A stretch of 64,000 nucleotides of DNA, from contig NZ_CP159258.1 of the NCBI RefSeq assembly GCF_040438925.1, forward strand, positions 3,424,001-3,488,000. The letters are read 5' to 3'. Origin of the DNA: Pseudomonas sp. MYb327 (GTDB lineage: Bacteria > Pseudomonadota > Gammaproteobacteria > Pseudomonadales > Pseudomonadaceae). Both the position numbers and the translations under genes were made by a program. The notes beneath the pieces were generated by a model, which was given only the letters and a program-made list of their open reading frames with translations, had not been told where the DNA came from and searched no databases. Positions 16,966 to 26,681 of the stretch are shown here, piece after piece; within the stretch, counting starts at the first letter, position 1; each line of letters opens with the position of its first letter.

Positions 16966-17286
16966 TCACCTTAATTTGACCGCCGTACCGGTCACAAATA
17001 CCACCACCATCCCGCCTTTGCCGGCCGGCATACTGATTTCAAAATCGAGCCCCACCACCGCATCAGCCTGGAGTGCCCGCGCCCGCTCCTTGATCTCATC
17101 AGTAGCCTGAACACGCGCCTCCTTCAATGCGCGCTCCAACGTCTGGGAGCGGCCACCGAAAACATCGCGCATGCCCGCGAACATATCGCGAATAACGTTG
17201 ACGCCCTGCACCGACTCGGCGCTGACAATGTCCAGATAAGCAGTAATTTGTCGGCCTTCGATGGTGTGGGTCGTGGTAGTGATCAT
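16966..17286 (-). CDS. YbjQ/UPF0145-family protein
   Basis: A 106-residue protein of the YbjQ heavy-metal-binding-domain family (a name from fold similarity, not proven function). Typical features are the opening TTTHTIEGR, the GVNVIRDMFAGMRDVFGGRS segment and the ending DAVVGLDFEI with a beta-rich tail. These proteins assemble as pentamers. Start at ATG 17286 with AGGAAG upstream. The next gene upstream (17361) is on the same strand 75 bp away. Confidence 0.85.
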   Translation of the reverse strand: MITTTTHTIEGRQITAYLDIVSAESVQGVNVIRDMFAGMRDVFGGRSQTLERALKEARVQATDEIKERARALQADAVVGLDFEISMPAGKGGMVVVFVTGTAVKLR

Positions 17287-17360
17287 TGGACTTCCTGCTT
17301 GTTCAGAGGGTGAGCCAGCGCCTAACGTCATCTCGAAAATTTCCTCGACGGTTGCGAGGG

Positions 17361-17585
17361 TTAAACCCACCCAAACCCTTTCGCCACTATCGCGGCCAAA
17401 CCAACCGTCGCGCTAATCAGCACACTGAAGAGAATACGAAAGTCAGACCGGATTTCATTACGATGCTCCAGAACATCCATACGAATGCCATCAAGGTCAC
17501 GCCGAATACATTCAACAGGCGTTTCAAGCTTGACTAGTCGCGACTCCATCCCGGGTTCTACTTTTGAGGCTAATAACGTTGTCAT
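17361..17585 (-). CDS. Small coiled-coil membrane protein
   Basis: A 74-residue protein with a charged heptad-like stretch (about residues 14-48) and a single C-terminal membrane segment (LFSVLISATVGLAAIVA). Similar small proteins, often starting MESR..KLE, are common in Pseudomonas and unassigned. An internal ATG (residue 13) matches that common start, so the real protein may be 62 residues. Confidence 0.55.
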   Translation of the reverse strand: MTTLLASKVEPGMESRLVKLETPVECIRRDLDGIRMDVLEHRNEIRSDFRILFSVLISATVGLAAIVAKGFGWV

Positions 17586-17723
17586 TGGCGCAAGCGTACC
17601 CCGGCTCAGCTTCAGATGCGTCCCTATCCAAAGTAAGAAACTTCAACCCTCAATGGGCTAGCCTAAAGCGCTGTAGAAAATATGGGGAGCGCTGAACATT
17701 CCAAAATCCAACACCAGAAAACA

Positions 17724-17757
17724 CAAAACCCCCGGCTTCTTTCGAAACCGGGGGTTC
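17724..17757 (-). terminator. Terminator after tRNA-Ser
   Basis: ACCCCCGG/CCGGGGGT perfect stem with TTTT on the minus strand, 16 bp after the tRNA 3' end. Confidence 0.85.
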
Positions 17758-17772
17758 TGTCTTTATCGAATT

Positions 17773-17862
17773 TGGCGGTGAAGGAGAGATTCGAACTCTC
17801 GATACAGTTTCCTGTATACACACTTTCCAGGCGTGCTCCTTAAGCCACTCGGACACTTCACC
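17773..17862 (-). tRNA. tRNA-Ser(GGA)
   Basis: Read on the minus strand, a 90-nt class II tRNA: acceptor stem GGTGAAG/CTTCACC, long variable arm, T-arm GTTCGAATC, encoded CCA end, and anticodon loop CTGGAAA giving anticodon GGA for UCC/UCU serine codons. The long variable arm is diagnostic of Ser. Confidence 0.97.
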
Positions 17863-18169
17863 GTATCTCTTCAAACATGTTCTGTCTGTCGAGGCGCGCT
17901 AATGTAGTCGAAAGCTTTTCTGATGGCAAATATTTTTTTCAGAATTTTCATGTGGTTAACGCGATTAGCCGTTTCTGTGGCTTAAGGGCATGGCAAACCG
18001 GCCAATCTTCGGCTTCGCGCTCCCATCTATATAAGGGGCTATTCGCGGCTGGCGTGGCTGGATGCGTTCGACGAGCGGGAAAAGGGTGACTGGCAAGTCA
18101 GTCACGGCGCTTTACCTGGCCTGTGGCGGTGGGTAACGTCTGCCCAACTTTACTGAAAGGAATAGCGTC
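17863..18169. other. Intergenic between tRNA-Ser and the crotonase
   Basis: No gene is supported. It must contain the leftward tRNA promoter near 17870-17920 and the rightward crotonase promoter. A GACTGGCAAGTCAGTC hairpin lies near 18090-18105. Confidence 0.4.
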
Positions 18170-18859
18170 ATGAGTGAGTTGATTTCCTACCATCTCGAAG
18201 ACGGTATCGCGACCCTTACCCTGAGCAACGGCAAGGTCAATGCCATCTCTCCGGACGTGATTACTGCGTTCAACGCTGCGCTGGATCAGGCGGTGACTGA
18301 TCGTGCGGTGGTGATCATTACCGGTACGCCGGGGATTCTCTCGGGCGGTTACGACTTGAAGGTGATGACGTCCGGCCCTAAAGAAGCCGTGGCGCTGGTG
18401 ACTGCAGGCTCGACGCTGGCCCGTCGCCTATTGTCGCACCCGTTCCCGGTGATCGTGGCTTGTACTGGGCATGCGGTGGCAAAAGGCGCGTTCCTGCTGC
18501 TGTCGGCGGATTACCGCATCGGTGTCGACGGCCCGTTCAGCATTGGCCTGAATGAAGTGCAGATCGGCATGACCATGCACCACGCCGGTATCGAACTGGC
18601 CCGTGATCGTCTGCGCAAGTCCGCGTTCCATCGTTCGGTGATCAACGGCGAAATGTTCAATCCGCAGACTGCCGTGGATGCCGGCTTCCTCGATGTCGTG
18701 GTGTCAGCCGAGGAATTGCAAGGTGCAGCGCTAGCAGCAGCGCGTCAGTTGAAGAAGATCAATATGACGGCGCACAAGAACACCAAGTTGAAAGTGCGCA
18801 AGGCACTGTTGGAAACCCTGGACAATGCAATTATCCAGGACCAGGAACATTTGGTTTAA
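18170..18859 (+). CDS. Crotonase/enoyl-CoA hydratase family protein
   Basis: A 229-residue crotonase-fold protein. The oxyanion-hole segments are GGYDLKVM (about residues 62-69) and GHAVAKGAF (about 102-110). The usual paired catalytic Glu residues are not both evident, so the reaction (hydration, isomerisation or hydrolysis of a CoA thioester) is uncertain. AAAGGAA stands in front of the ATG and a terminator follows, so it is a single-gene unit. The shorter length than classical hydratases (about 257) suggests a trimmed C-terminus. Confidence 0.82.
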   Translation: MSELISYHLEDGIATLTLSNGKVNAISPDVITAFNAALDQAVTDRAVVIITGTPGILSGGYDLKVMTSGPKEAVALVTAGSTLARRLLSHPFPVIVACTGHAVAKGAFLLLSADYRIGVDGPFSIGLNEVQIGMTMHHAGIELARDRLRKSAFHRSVINGEMFNPQTAVDAGFLDVVVSAEELQGAALAAARQLKKINMTAHKNTKLKVRKALLETLDNAIIQDQEHLV

Positions 18860-18878
18860 GCCGAATCCTGTTCCACCG

Positions 18879-18910
18879 AAAAGCCCGACCATCGTGTCGG
18901 GCTTTTTCTT
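18879..18910 (+). terminator. Terminator of the crotonase gene
   Basis: AAAAGCCCGAC/GTCGGGCTTTTT stem and T run 20 bp after the stop. Confidence 0.88.
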
Positions 18911-19073
18911 ACGCCTGAAGCTAAAAAGCCTACAACCGCTCTAAACCGCGCCTGACCCATAAGTCGGAAACATGCGTACAAACATCGCCTATCTCCTACC
19001 TCTATAGCGGCAATTGCCGAAAACAGTGCACATCCGTACACTGCGCCACCTTTTGTCCCGGTGGGGCCTGAAA

Positions 19074-19796
19074 ATGCTGTTTGTTTTACGTATGTCATTG
19101 ATGGGTCTGCACTTTATTGTGGCGGGTGTGCTGGGTGTCATTCTTGGCCTGTGCCGCCCTTTCAATCCGGACAACAGTCGTTTGTGCGCCCGCCTGTATG
19201 CGTGGCCGGCGATGTGTATTTTACGTTTGCGGGTGAAGGCCGAAGTCGGTCCGTTGATGGATAAACCCGACAGCTGCGTCATCGTTGCCAACCACCAGTC
19301 AAACTACGATCTGTTTGTATTCGGCAACGTCGTTCCCCGTCGGACCGTGTGCATCGGCAAAAAGAGTCTCAAGTGGGTGCCGTTGTTCGGTCAGTTATTC
19401 TGGCTGGCCGGGAATGTATTGATCGACCGCGGTAACGCGCACAAAGCTCGCCAGTCGATGTTGACCACCACCCACACCCTGCAAAACGAGGACACCTCGA
19501 TTTGGGTGTTCCCCGAGGGCACGCGTAACCTCGGTGAAGAACTACTGCCGTTCAAGAAGGGCGCTTTCCAGATGGCCATCGCTGCCGGGGTGCCGATCGT
19601 GCCGGTGTGTGTCAGCAGTTACGTCAAGCACATGCGATTGAACCGCTGGCGCAGTGGGAAAATTCTGATCCGCTCGTTGCCTGCCATTCCTACTGCTGGT
19701 TTAAGCCTGGATGACATGCCGATGCTGATTGCCCAATGCCGTGAGCAGATGCGCGAATGCATAGACGCGATGGACCGGCAACTGCAAGCCGCGTGA
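19074..19796 (+). CDS. 1-acyl-sn-glycerol-3-phosphate acyltransferase (PlsC family)
   Basis: A 240-residue acyltransferase that adds the second acyl chain to lysophosphatidic acid at the inner membrane. The HX4D motif is NHQSNYD (His74, Asp79) and the substrate motif is FPEGTR (146-151). A hydrophobic N-terminal segment (residues 1-25) anchors it. Start at ATG 19074 because it opens with the membrane segment and has a GGGG-rich site upstream; a TTG at 19014 would add 20 residues. Followed by a terminator. Confidence 0.9.
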   Translation: MLFVLRMSLMGLHFIVAGVLGVILGLCRPFNPDNSRLCARLYAWPAMCILRLRVKAEVGPLMDKPDSCVIVANHQSNYDLFVFGNVVPRRTVCIGKKSLKWVPLFGQLFWLAGNVLIDRGNAHKARQSMLTTTHTLQNEDTSIWVFPEGTRNLGEELLPFKKGAFQMAIAAGVPIVPVCVSSYVKHMRLNRWRSGKILIRSLPAIPTAGLSLDDMPMLIAQCREQMRECIDAMDRQLQAA

Positions 19797-19799
19797 AAG

Positions 19800-19826
19800 A
19801 AACCCGCCTGATGCGGGTTTTCTTTT
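19800..19826 (+). terminator. Terminator of the plsC-like gene
   Basis: AAACCCGC/GCGGGTTT stem followed by TCTTTT. Confidence 0.85.
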
Positions 19827-19956
19827 GCCTGGAACCTTTTGCCTGCGAACTCAGCAGATTTCACTGACTCTCAAGTAGCAGACAAGGCTAAGCTGGGCAC
19901 TGCCTGCCACGGCCATCTTTGCTAATAGAAAGCTGCCAACAAGAAGTGAATCAACC

Positions 19957-20928
19957 ATGGGTAGAGTTGTTGCTGCTGCGGTTTATAGCGCTGGTAAGAA
20001 AGTCACCAATATCACCCTAGACGAAGGCGCGGCCTGGGCCGCAAAGCCTGGTCACTTCGTCTGGATCGGTCTCGAAGAGCCGAACGAAGAGGAACTGTAT
20101 AACTTGCAACGTCAGTTCAACCTGCACGAACTGGCCATCGAAGATGCACTGGAGAAGCACAGTCGCCCTAAGTTGGAAACCTTCGGCGATGCGCTGTTCA
20201 TCGTCACGTATTCCCCGATTATGGAAGACGGCAAACTTCAGTTTATCGAGACGCATATCTTTGCCGGCAATGGCTACATCATTACCGCACGCAACGGCCA
20301 TTCGGCGTCCTATGCCTATGTCCGACAGCGCTGTGAGGCGCGGCCGCTATTGCTCGAGCACGGGGAAGATTTTGTGCTCTATGCCATCCTCGATTTCGTG
20401 ATCGAAAACTACCAGCCGATGGGCGAAGCCATTCATGCCCAGATTGATGAGCTGGAACGCAACGTCATGTGTGGCTCGCTGAATGAACGCGACATCCAGA
20501 ACCTGCACAGTCTGCGTCGCGATGTATTGCGCCTGCGCCGTTACGCGGCGCCGATGGTGGAGATTGGCGAGGAGTTGCAAAAGCTGAACTTCCCGTTCAT
20601 TGACAAGAACATGCGCCCGTATTTTCGCGATGTGCAGATTCATGTCACACGACAGATGGAAGATCTGACGACGCTGGCGGACATCGCTAGCCAGACCATC
20701 GAGGTTGGGGTGTTGCTGGAGGCGTCACGCCAGAGCGTGGTACAGCGCAAATTTGCAGCGTGGGCGGCAATTCTGGCGTTCCCGACGGCCGTGGCCGGGA
20801 TTTACGGGATGAACTTCCAGAACATGCCGGAGTTGACGTGGCATTACGGGTATTTCGGGGTGCTGGGATTTATTGCGGTGGGATGTGTGGGGTTGTGGGC
20901 GAGTTTCAAGAAGTCGGGATGGCTTTGA
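19957..20928 (+). CDS. CorA-family Mg2+/divalent cation transporter
   Basis: A 323-residue CorA-type channel. The long N-terminal alpha/beta cytosolic domain (1-about 250) is followed by two membrane helices near the C-terminus, with the selectivity motif Gly284-Met285-Asn286 after TM1 and an MPEL loop as in CorA (FQNMPEL). The basic end (KKSGWL) is typical. It stands alone; an inverted repeat follows directly. Confidence 0.92.
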   Translation: MGRVVAAAVYSAGKKVTNITLDEGAAWAAKPGHFVWIGLEEPNEEELYNLQRQFNLHELAIEDALEKHSRPKLETFGDALFIVTYSPIMEDGKLQFIETHIFAGNGYIITARNGHSASYAYVRQRCEARPLLLEHGEDFVLYAILDFVIENYQPMGEAIHAQIDELERNVMCGSLNERDIQNLHSLRRDVLRLRRYAAPMVEIGEELQKLNFPFIDKNMRPYFRDVQIHVTRQMEDLTTLADIASQTIEVGVLLEASRQSVVQRKFAAWAAILAFPTAVAGIYGMNFQNMPELTWHYGYFGVLGFIAVGCVGLWASFKKSGWL

Positions 20929-20930
20929 CC

Positions 20931-21032
20931 CACTGTCGTGGCGAGGGAGCTTGCCCCCGCTGGACTACGTAGCAGACCCGTTTTTTAAGGCCGCTTCGCT
21001 GCCCAGCGGGAGCAAGCTCCCTCGCCACAGTG
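20931..21032. repeat. REP-type inverted repeat pair
   Basis: The arm CACTGTcGTGGCGAGGGAGC is repeated inverted as GCTCCCTCGCCACAGTG after about 40 bp, a REPIN-like doublet of the GTGGCGAGGGAGCTTGC type, between the convergent corA and amidotransferase genes. Confidence 0.8.
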
Positions 21033-21043
21033 ACGCCTCGTCC

Positions 21044-21772
21044 TTATACCGACTGCGTTTCAGGTCTGTGCGCCACAAACCGCATCATCCACTCGGCAAC
21101 TGTGGTGCCGTGGTGCTCTTGCTCAAGGCTCGCAATCCCTTTCGAGAAAACCTGTTCGCCCAATGCTTGCTGGCGAATCTCCAATAAGGCACGCGAATAG
21201 TCGTGAATGAATTCAGGATGCCCCTGGAAGCACAGCACCTGATCATTGATATGGTACGCGGCAAATGGGCAGAACTCGCTGGAGGCGATTACCGTGGCGT
21301 TTTCCGGTAGGGCCGTGACCTGATCCTGGTGACTGATCAACAAGGTCAGCTCTTCCTTCACCGGGCTCATCCACGGCGCCTTGGCCGCAAGTTTGTATTG
21401 ATGGGTGCCAACGCCCCAGCCTTGCGTCGCACGCTCGCTCTTGCCACCCAACAACAGCGCCAGCAACTGATGGCCGAAGCACACGCCCAATAACTTGTCG
21501 CCACGTTCGTAGCGGGTCAGCAGGTAAGTCTTGAGGGTTTCGATCCACGGGTCGGTGCCAAAGGAATCGGCCTTGCTACCGGTCACCAGGTAGGCGTCAA
21601 ACGTCAGGTCATCGCTGGGATACTCGCCCTGCATCACGTTGTAGACGGTGAACTCGGCGGCGATGGGTTGCTGCGAAAACAGGTGTTTGAACATCTGCCC
21701 GTAGCCCTGATATTGGTCAACCAACTCCGGACGCAGGATGTCGGTTTCCAGAATGCAGATGCGTAACGACAT
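21044..21772 (-). CDS. Class I glutamine amidotransferase-like protein
   Basis: A 242-residue stand-alone GATase1 domain. The nucleophile elbow is GVCFGHQ with Cys98, and the partner dyad is His185/Glu187 in GHPEF. No synthetase domain is attached; family members act on gamma-glutamyl compounds or as GMP-synthase-like amidotransferases. Start MSLRIC at 21772 with an AGG upstream; the frame extends 22 codons more but without support. Substrate unknown. Confidence 0.85.
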   Translation of the reverse strand: MSLRICILETDILRPELVDQYQGYGQMFKHLFSQQPIAAEFTVYNVMQGEYPSDDLTFDAYLVTGSKADSFGTDPWIETLKTYLLTRYERGDKLLGVCFGHQLLALLLGGKSERATQGWGVGTHQYKLAAKAPWMSPVKEELTLLISHQDQVTALPENATVIASSEFCPFAAYHINDQVLCFQGHPEFIHDYSRALLEIRQQALGEQVFSKGIASLEQEHHGTTVAEWMMRFVAHRPETQSV

Positions 21773-21866
21773 AAAAAATACCTGACACGTGATGGGAATA
21801 ATGCACACCCCAGAGCCTGCCTTGAAACACGCTATCAAGGCAAGTCCCGGAATGTGTCACTGATCC

Positions 21867-24011
21867 CTAAAACGCCTCCCCTTTGGCCGCTTTCTCCAGC
21901 AGCAACGCAGGCGGCGCGAAACGTTCGCCATATTGCCCGGCCAGATACTGGGCGCGGGCGACAAAGTCTTTGATCCCGTATTGATTGATGAACTGCAGCG
22001 CACCACCGGTCCACGCGGCAAATCCGATGCCGAAGATCGAACCGACGTTGGCATCGGCCGTCGAGGTCAGCACGCCCTCCTCCACACAACGTACGGTTTC
22101 GATGGCTTGCACAAACAATAGGCGATCACGCACATCCTTCGGTGAAATCTGCCCGTCAGCCTTTTCAAAACGGCTCTTCAGTTCCGGCCACAGATGCTTT
22201 TGGCCGCCGGCCGGATACTCATAGAAACCACCGCCAGCCGCCTTGCCCGGTCGCTTGTACTCGTTAAGCAGCAAGTCAATCACGGCGAATGCCGGGTGCT
22301 CAATCAGCGGTTTCCCTTCTGCCTGAAGGTCTTTGGCTGTTTGTTGGCGGATATGGCTCATGAGGCTGAGAGAAACTTCGTCAGAAATCGCCAGCGGTCC
22401 TACAGGCATGCCCGCCTTGCGCGCTTCGGTCTCGATCATCGACGCACTGATGCCTTCGCCGAGCATGGCGATGCCTTCATTGGTAAACGTACCGAACACC
22501 CGCGAGGTGAAAAAGCCACGGCTATCGTTGACCACAATCGGGGTTTTCTTGATTTGCAGTACGAAATCGAAACCGCGAGCCAGGGTTTCGTCGCTGGTGT
22601 TGGCGCCCTTGATGATTTCCACCAGCGGCATTTTCTCCACGGGGCTGAAGAAATGCAGGCCGATGAATTTGCCTTGATCCGGCACCGCTGTCGCCAGTCC
22701 GCTGATCGGCAGGGTTGAGGTGTTGGATGCGATCACTGCGTCCGGACCGACAATACGTTGCGCGGCCAATGACACTTGGGCTTTCAGCTCACGGTCTTCG
22801 AACACCGCTTCAATGATCAGATCGCAGCCGGCCAGATCGGCATCGCTTTCTGTCGTTTGAATGCGCGCAAGAACGGCTTCACGCTGTTCGGCATTCATTT
22901 GGCCTCGCGCGACCTTCTTGTCCAGCAATGATGCGGAGTGCGCTTTGCCTTTCTCCGCTGCCGCGAGGTTGATGTCCTTGAGCACCACATCGATACCCGC
23001 CGATGCGCTGACAAAAGCAATGCCCGCGCCCATCATCCCGGCACCGAGCACACCGACTTTCCGGCTGACGTACGGGGCGAATCCCTGCGGCCTGGAACCA
23101 CCGGCGTTGATTTCGTTGAGCTGGAACCAGAAGGTGCCGATCAGGTTTTTCGAGACCTGGCCGGTGGTCAGTTCGGTGAAGTAGCGGGTTTCGATCAGGT
23201 GCGCGGTTTCGAAATCCACTTGGGCGCCTTCTACGGCCGCGCAGAGGATTTTCTCCGGGGCAGGCATGCAGCCCTGGGTTTTACTGCGCAAAATCGACGG
23301 CGCGATGGCCAGCATCTGTGCGACTTTAGGATGCGACGGCGTGCCACCCGGAATCTGATAACCCTTTACGTCCCAGCGCTGCACCGCTGTTGAATTAGCA
23401 TGAATCCACGCTCGGGCCTTGGCCAGAAGCTCGTCATGATCCGTCGCCAGCTCATCAATCAATCCCGCCTGCAACGCCTGCTGCGGTCGCACCTTTTTGC
23501 CTTCGAGCAGGTACGGCAGGGCTTTTTCCAGGCCGAGCATACGCACCATGCGCACTACCCCGCCGCCGCCCGGCAGCAAGCCGAGCGTCACCTCCGGAAG
23601 GCCGAGCTGCACCGACGGATTGTCCAGCGCCACGCGGTAATGACATGCCAGGCAGATTTCCCAGCCGCCGCCGAGCGCCGCGCCATTGATCGCCGCCACC
23701 ACCGGTTTGCCGAGTGTTTCCAGGGTGCGCAGCTGCCTTTTGAGGGTCAGCACCATATCGTAGAAAGCCTTGGCTTCGGGCTTGCCGACTTTTATCAGCT
23801 CGTTGAGGTCGCCGCCGGCGAAGAAGGTTTTCTTGGCCGAGGTGATGATGACGCCGGCGATGGCATCCTTGTCGGCCACCAGGCGAGCGATGCACTCTGC
23901 CATGGCCTCGCGGTAAACCGAGTTCATGGTGTTGGCGCTTTGGCCCGGCATGTCGATGGTCAGGACGACGATTTGGTCCTGGCCTTTTTCGTAACGTATG
24001 GCTTGGGTCAT
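21867..24011 (-). CDS. Fatty-acid oxidation multifunctional protein (enoyl-CoA hydratase/3-hydroxyacyl-CoA dehydrogenase)
   Basis: A 714-residue two-part enzyme. Residues 1-about 190 are a crotonase domain with NGAALGGGWE and the GLPEVTLGLLPGGGG signature carrying the catalytic Glu residues. Residues about 315-500 are the NAD-binding part (VGVLGAGMMGAGIA), followed by the dehydrogenase C-terminal domains containing SRGFFTSR. It catalyses the hydration and oxidation steps of beta-oxidation. The thiolase gene lies 24 bp upstream on the same strand, so both form an operon. It resembles FadJ-type and short-chain-specific homologues more than FadB, judged from the size and N-terminus. Confidence 0.9.
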   Translation of the reverse strand: MTQAIRYEKGQDQIVVLTIDMPGQSANTMNSVYREAMAECIARLVADKDAIAGVIITSAKKTFFAGGDLNELIKVGKPEAKAFYDMVLTLKRQLRTLETLGKPVVAAINGAALGGGWEICLACHYRVALDNPSVQLGLPEVTLGLLPGGGGVVRMVRMLGLEKALPYLLEGKKVRPQQALQAGLIDELATDHDELLAKARAWIHANSTAVQRWDVKGYQIPGGTPSHPKVAQMLAIAPSILRSKTQGCMPAPEKILCAAVEGAQVDFETAHLIETRYFTELTTGQVSKNLIGTFWFQLNEINAGGSRPQGFAPYVSRKVGVLGAGMMGAGIAFVSASAGIDVVLKDINLAAAEKGKAHSASLLDKKVARGQMNAEQREAVLARIQTTESDADLAGCDLIIEAVFEDRELKAQVSLAAQRIVGPDAVIASNTSTLPISGLATAVPDQGKFIGLHFFSPVEKMPLVEIIKGANTSDETLARGFDFVLQIKKTPIVVNDSRGFFTSRVFGTFTNEGIAMLGEGISASMIETEARKAGMPVGPLAISDEVSLSLMSHIRQQTAKDLQAEGKPLIEHPAFAVIDLLLNEYKRPGKAAGGGFYEYPAGGQKHLWPELKSRFEKADGQISPKDVRDRLLFVQAIETVRCVEEGVLTSTADANVGSIFGIGFAAWTGGALQFINQYGIKDFVARAQYLAGQYGERFAPPALLLEKAAKGEAF

Positions 24012-24035
24012 GTCACTTGTCCTTGAATTCGGGGC

Positions 24036-25241
24036 TCAGAGGCGTTCGATGATGGTGGCGATGCCCATGCCGCCGCCGACACACAGGGTCGCGAGGCCAT
24101 AGCGAAGGCGCCGGGTTTCCAGTTCATCGAGCAAGGTGCCGAGGATCGCGCAACCGGTCGCACCCAGCGGGTGGCCCATGGCGATGGAGCCGCCGTTGAC
24201 GTTGACCTTGTCCGGGTCGACCGCCATGTCCTTGATGAACTTCAACACCACCGAGGCAAAGGCCTCGTTGACCTCGAACAGGTCGATGTCCTCGACCCGC
24301 AGCCCGGCCTTGGCCAGTGCTTTGCGGGTGGCCGGCGCGGGGCCGGTGAGCATGATGGTCGGATCGGTGCTGGTGACCGCTGTAGCGACAATCCGAGCCC
24401 GTGGCTGCAAGCCCAGCACCCGCCCCTTGGCCTCGGAGCCGATCAGCATCAACGCGGCGCCGTCAACGATTCCGGAGCTGTTGCCGGGGGTGTGGACGTG
24501 ATTGATCCGCTCCACATGGCTGTAGACCCGCAGTGCGGTGGCGTCGAAGCCTATTTGCCCCATCATTTCGAAACTCGGCTTCAGCTGGCCCAGGCCTTCC
24601 AGGGTTGTTTCGGCGCGAATGAATTCATCGTGGTCGAGCAGGATGATGCCGTTTTGGTCCTGCACCGGTACCAGCGACTTGTTGAACAAACCATCGGCCC
24701 GTGCCCGAGCGGCTTTCTGTTGCGAATGCAGTGCATAGGCATCGACGTCCTGACGACTGAAGCCTTCCAGCGTGGCGATCAAATCGGCTCCCACGCCTTG
24801 CGGAGTGAAATGGCTGTGCAGATTGGTTTGCGGATCCAGCGCCCAGGCCCCGCCGTCGCTGCCCATCGGCACCCGCGACATCGACTCGACGCCACCAACC
24901 ACCACCAGATCCTCGAACCCGGAACGGACTTTCATCGCCCCAAGGTTCACCGCTTCCAGCCCCGAGGCGCAGAAACGATTGATCTGCACTCCAGCCACGC
25001 TGACATCCCAATCAGCCACTAGAGCAGCGATTTTTGCGATGTCGGAGCCTTGATCGCCAATGGGCGTCACGCAGCCGAGCACCACGTCATCGACCTGACT
25101 GGTATCGAGGGCAGTTCGCTGCTGCAGAGCCGTCAGCAACCCGGCTACCAGGTTCACCGGTTTGACACTGTGCAAGGCACCATCAGCCTTGCCTTTGCCA
25201 CGGGGCGTGCGCAACGCGTCGAAAATCAAAGCTTGGGTCAT
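24036..25241 (-). CDS. Acetyl-CoA C-acyltransferase (thiolase)
   Basis: A 401-residue thiolase with nucleophile Cys91 in [10 protein letters not shown], the His motif GHPLGATG and the second Cys in CVGGGMG near the end. It cleaves 3-ketoacyl-CoA with CoA, the last beta-oxidation step. Start at ATG 25241 with GAGGAA six bases in front; the frame extends upstream to 25340 without a site. First gene of an operon with the multifunctional protein (24 bp gap). Confidence 0.92.
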   Translation of the reverse strand: MTQALIFDALRTPRGKGKADGALHSVKPVNLVAGLLTALQQRTALDTSQVDDVVLGCVTPIGDQGSDIAKIAALVADWDVSVAGVQINRFCASGLEAVNLGAMKVRSGFEDLVVVGGVESMSRVPMGSDGGAWALDPQTNLHSHFTPQGVGADLIATLEGFSRQDVDAYALHSQQKAARARADGLFNKSLVPVQDQNGIILLDHDEFIRAETTLEGLGQLKPSFEMMGQIGFDATALRVYSHVERINHVHTPGNSSGIVDGAALMLIGSEAKGRVLGLQPRARIVATAVTSTDPTIMLTGPAPATRKALAKAGLRVEDIDLFEVNEAFASVVLKFIKDMAVDPDKVNVNGGSIAMGHPLGATGCAILGTLLDELETRRLRYGLATLCVGGGMGIATIIERL

Positions 25242-25643
25242 GGCTTCCTCGATCTTGTTGTTGTCGATCTTTTGATCTTTTGAAGGAGCCCCCACCATAT
25301 TCCGAGCCGACAGGGATTCAATGACCGCAACGCTCAGCAACGTTGACGCACACGCTCAGACGGACGGTAGTCGGCTATCGGAAATACCGGGGAATGACTC
25401 GCAGGTGTCTAGCAAAAGGCCGCACAAGAAGCTGGCAATAGGCCTCATACCTTTTTAATAGCAAATATTAAGACAACCATACTAAATGGATCTAAACCAC
25501 GGGTGACGCGGGCTCTAAGGTGAACATGTACGAAGTTGTCGTCGGGTTTTGCCGAGGCGCTCGTCCAACAGGAAGTGCAACGTTTGCCGTCATGGAGATA
25601 TGTAGGCAAGCATCAGGAAATAACAAAAAGAAGGCGGTCAGCC
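25242..25643. other. Intergenic, promoter region of the beta-oxidation operon
   Basis: No convincing gene. It should hold the leftward promoter of the thiolase operon. An AT-rich stretch at about 25450-25490 could belong to the promoter of the small gene at 25644. Confidence 0.4.
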
Positions 25644-25739
25644 ATGTTCAAACAATCGAAAGTACGTCAAGCCGGACTCATTCTTTTCGCCACCACGCTG
25701 TTGTTGATTTTGCCGAACCTGACCAAGGTGATCGGCTAG
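25644..25739 (+). CDS. 31-residue hydrophobic microprotein
   Basis: MFKQSKVRQAG followed by a single hydrophobic helix (LILFATTLLLILPNL) and a short polar end: a basic N-terminus plus one membrane span, the usual design of membrane microproteins. GAAGGCGG precedes the ATG. It lies about 110 bp before the cytochrome gene. No family is recognised with certainty. Confidence 0.5.
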   Translation: MFKQSKVRQAGLILFATTLLLILPNLTKVIG

Positions 25740-25849
25740 TCGTTCGTCAAAAAATACGGCGCAAGAGTTATAAATCGCCACTCAAAAATGTGACTGGCTC
25801 GCTACCCGGGCCAGCGTGGCTGTGCCACCCTTTGCGGCACTTCCACGAC

Positions 25850-26671
25850 ATGGACGGCGATACTTTGAAAACGCTCATTCTGTTCGGGGCCTTGCTGCTC
25901 AACACGCCCTTGTATGCCGCACAGCTGAACCTGGAGCTGGGCGCGAGCAGTCGCACCTGGCAGACCGAGGAGCTGCTCAAGCACCCTCAAGTGCAGACCA
26001 TCACGATCTCCAACGACGTTTCGTACAAGCGGGACATGAACTATCGCGCCGTGCCCGTGGCCGCGTTGCTGACCGGCATCAAACCTGAAGATCACTTACA
26101 AGCCGTTGCGCTCGATGGCTTTGCTGCGGAATTGTCAGCAGCGCCACTACTCAAGACCCTGGGCGCACGCGCCTGGCTGGCGATCGAAGACCCGGCCAAC
26201 CCTTGGCCACCGCTGTCCGAAGGCAAGCACAGTGCCGGGCCGTTTTACCTGGTCTGGACCGACCCGAAGGCGGGCAATATCAGCCCGGAGCAATGGCCAT
26301 TCGAAGTGGCCAGCATCAAACGCATGGCGCCCGTCGCGGAGCGCTTCCCTGCCCTGCTGCCCGATCCTGCATTGAAGGCGGACGATCCGGTGAACAAGGG
26401 CTTTGCGCTGTTTCAGAAGAATTGCCTGGCCTGCCATCGATTGAACGGTGCCGGGGATGCGCAGTTCGGGCCTGACCTGAATATTCCGTACAACCCGACC
26501 GAATACTTCGGCGCGGACTTCCTCAAGCGCTACATCCGCGACCCGCAGAGTTTGCGCCAGTGGCCACAGGCGAAGATGCCAGGGTTCTCGGCCGAGGTAT
26601 TGCCGGATGGGGATCTGGAGATGTTGGTGGGGTATTTGAAGCATATGGCGGGGCGCAAGGTTAAGCCCTGA
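25850..26671 (+). CDS. Exported cytochrome c family protein
   Basis: A 273-residue protein with a signal peptide (hydrophobic LILFGALLL, cleavage around residue 24). Residues about 25-165 resemble a molybdopterin-binding sulfite-oxidase-like fold without enzyme motifs. The C-terminal part is a class I cytochrome c: Cys192-Leu-Ala-Cys195-His196 binds haem and a Met in AKMPGF is the likely sixth ligand. Start ATG 25850; the first 5 residues could be trimmed if a downstream TTG is used. Periplasmic electron transfer is expected; partner unknown. Confidence 0.8.
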   Translation: MDGDTLKTLILFGALLLNTPLYAAQLNLELGASSRTWQTEELLKHPQVQTITISNDVSYKRDMNYRAVPVAALLTGIKPEDHLQAVALDGFAAELSAAPLLKTLGARAWLAIEDPANPWPPLSEGKHSAGPFYLVWTDPKAGNISPEQWPFEVASIKRMAPVAERFPALLPDPALKADDPVNKGFALFQKNCLACHRLNGAGDAQFGPDLNIPYNPTEYFGADFLKRYIRDPQSLRQWPQAKMPGFSAEVLPDGDLEMLVGYLKHMAGRKVKP

Positions 26672-26681
26672 TCGCATCTGA

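Noticed and set aside
23400..24026. Rightward open frames opposite the multifunctional beta-oxidation gene and its thiolase
   Set aside because: Shadows of high-GC coding DNA on the other strand; no recognisable product.
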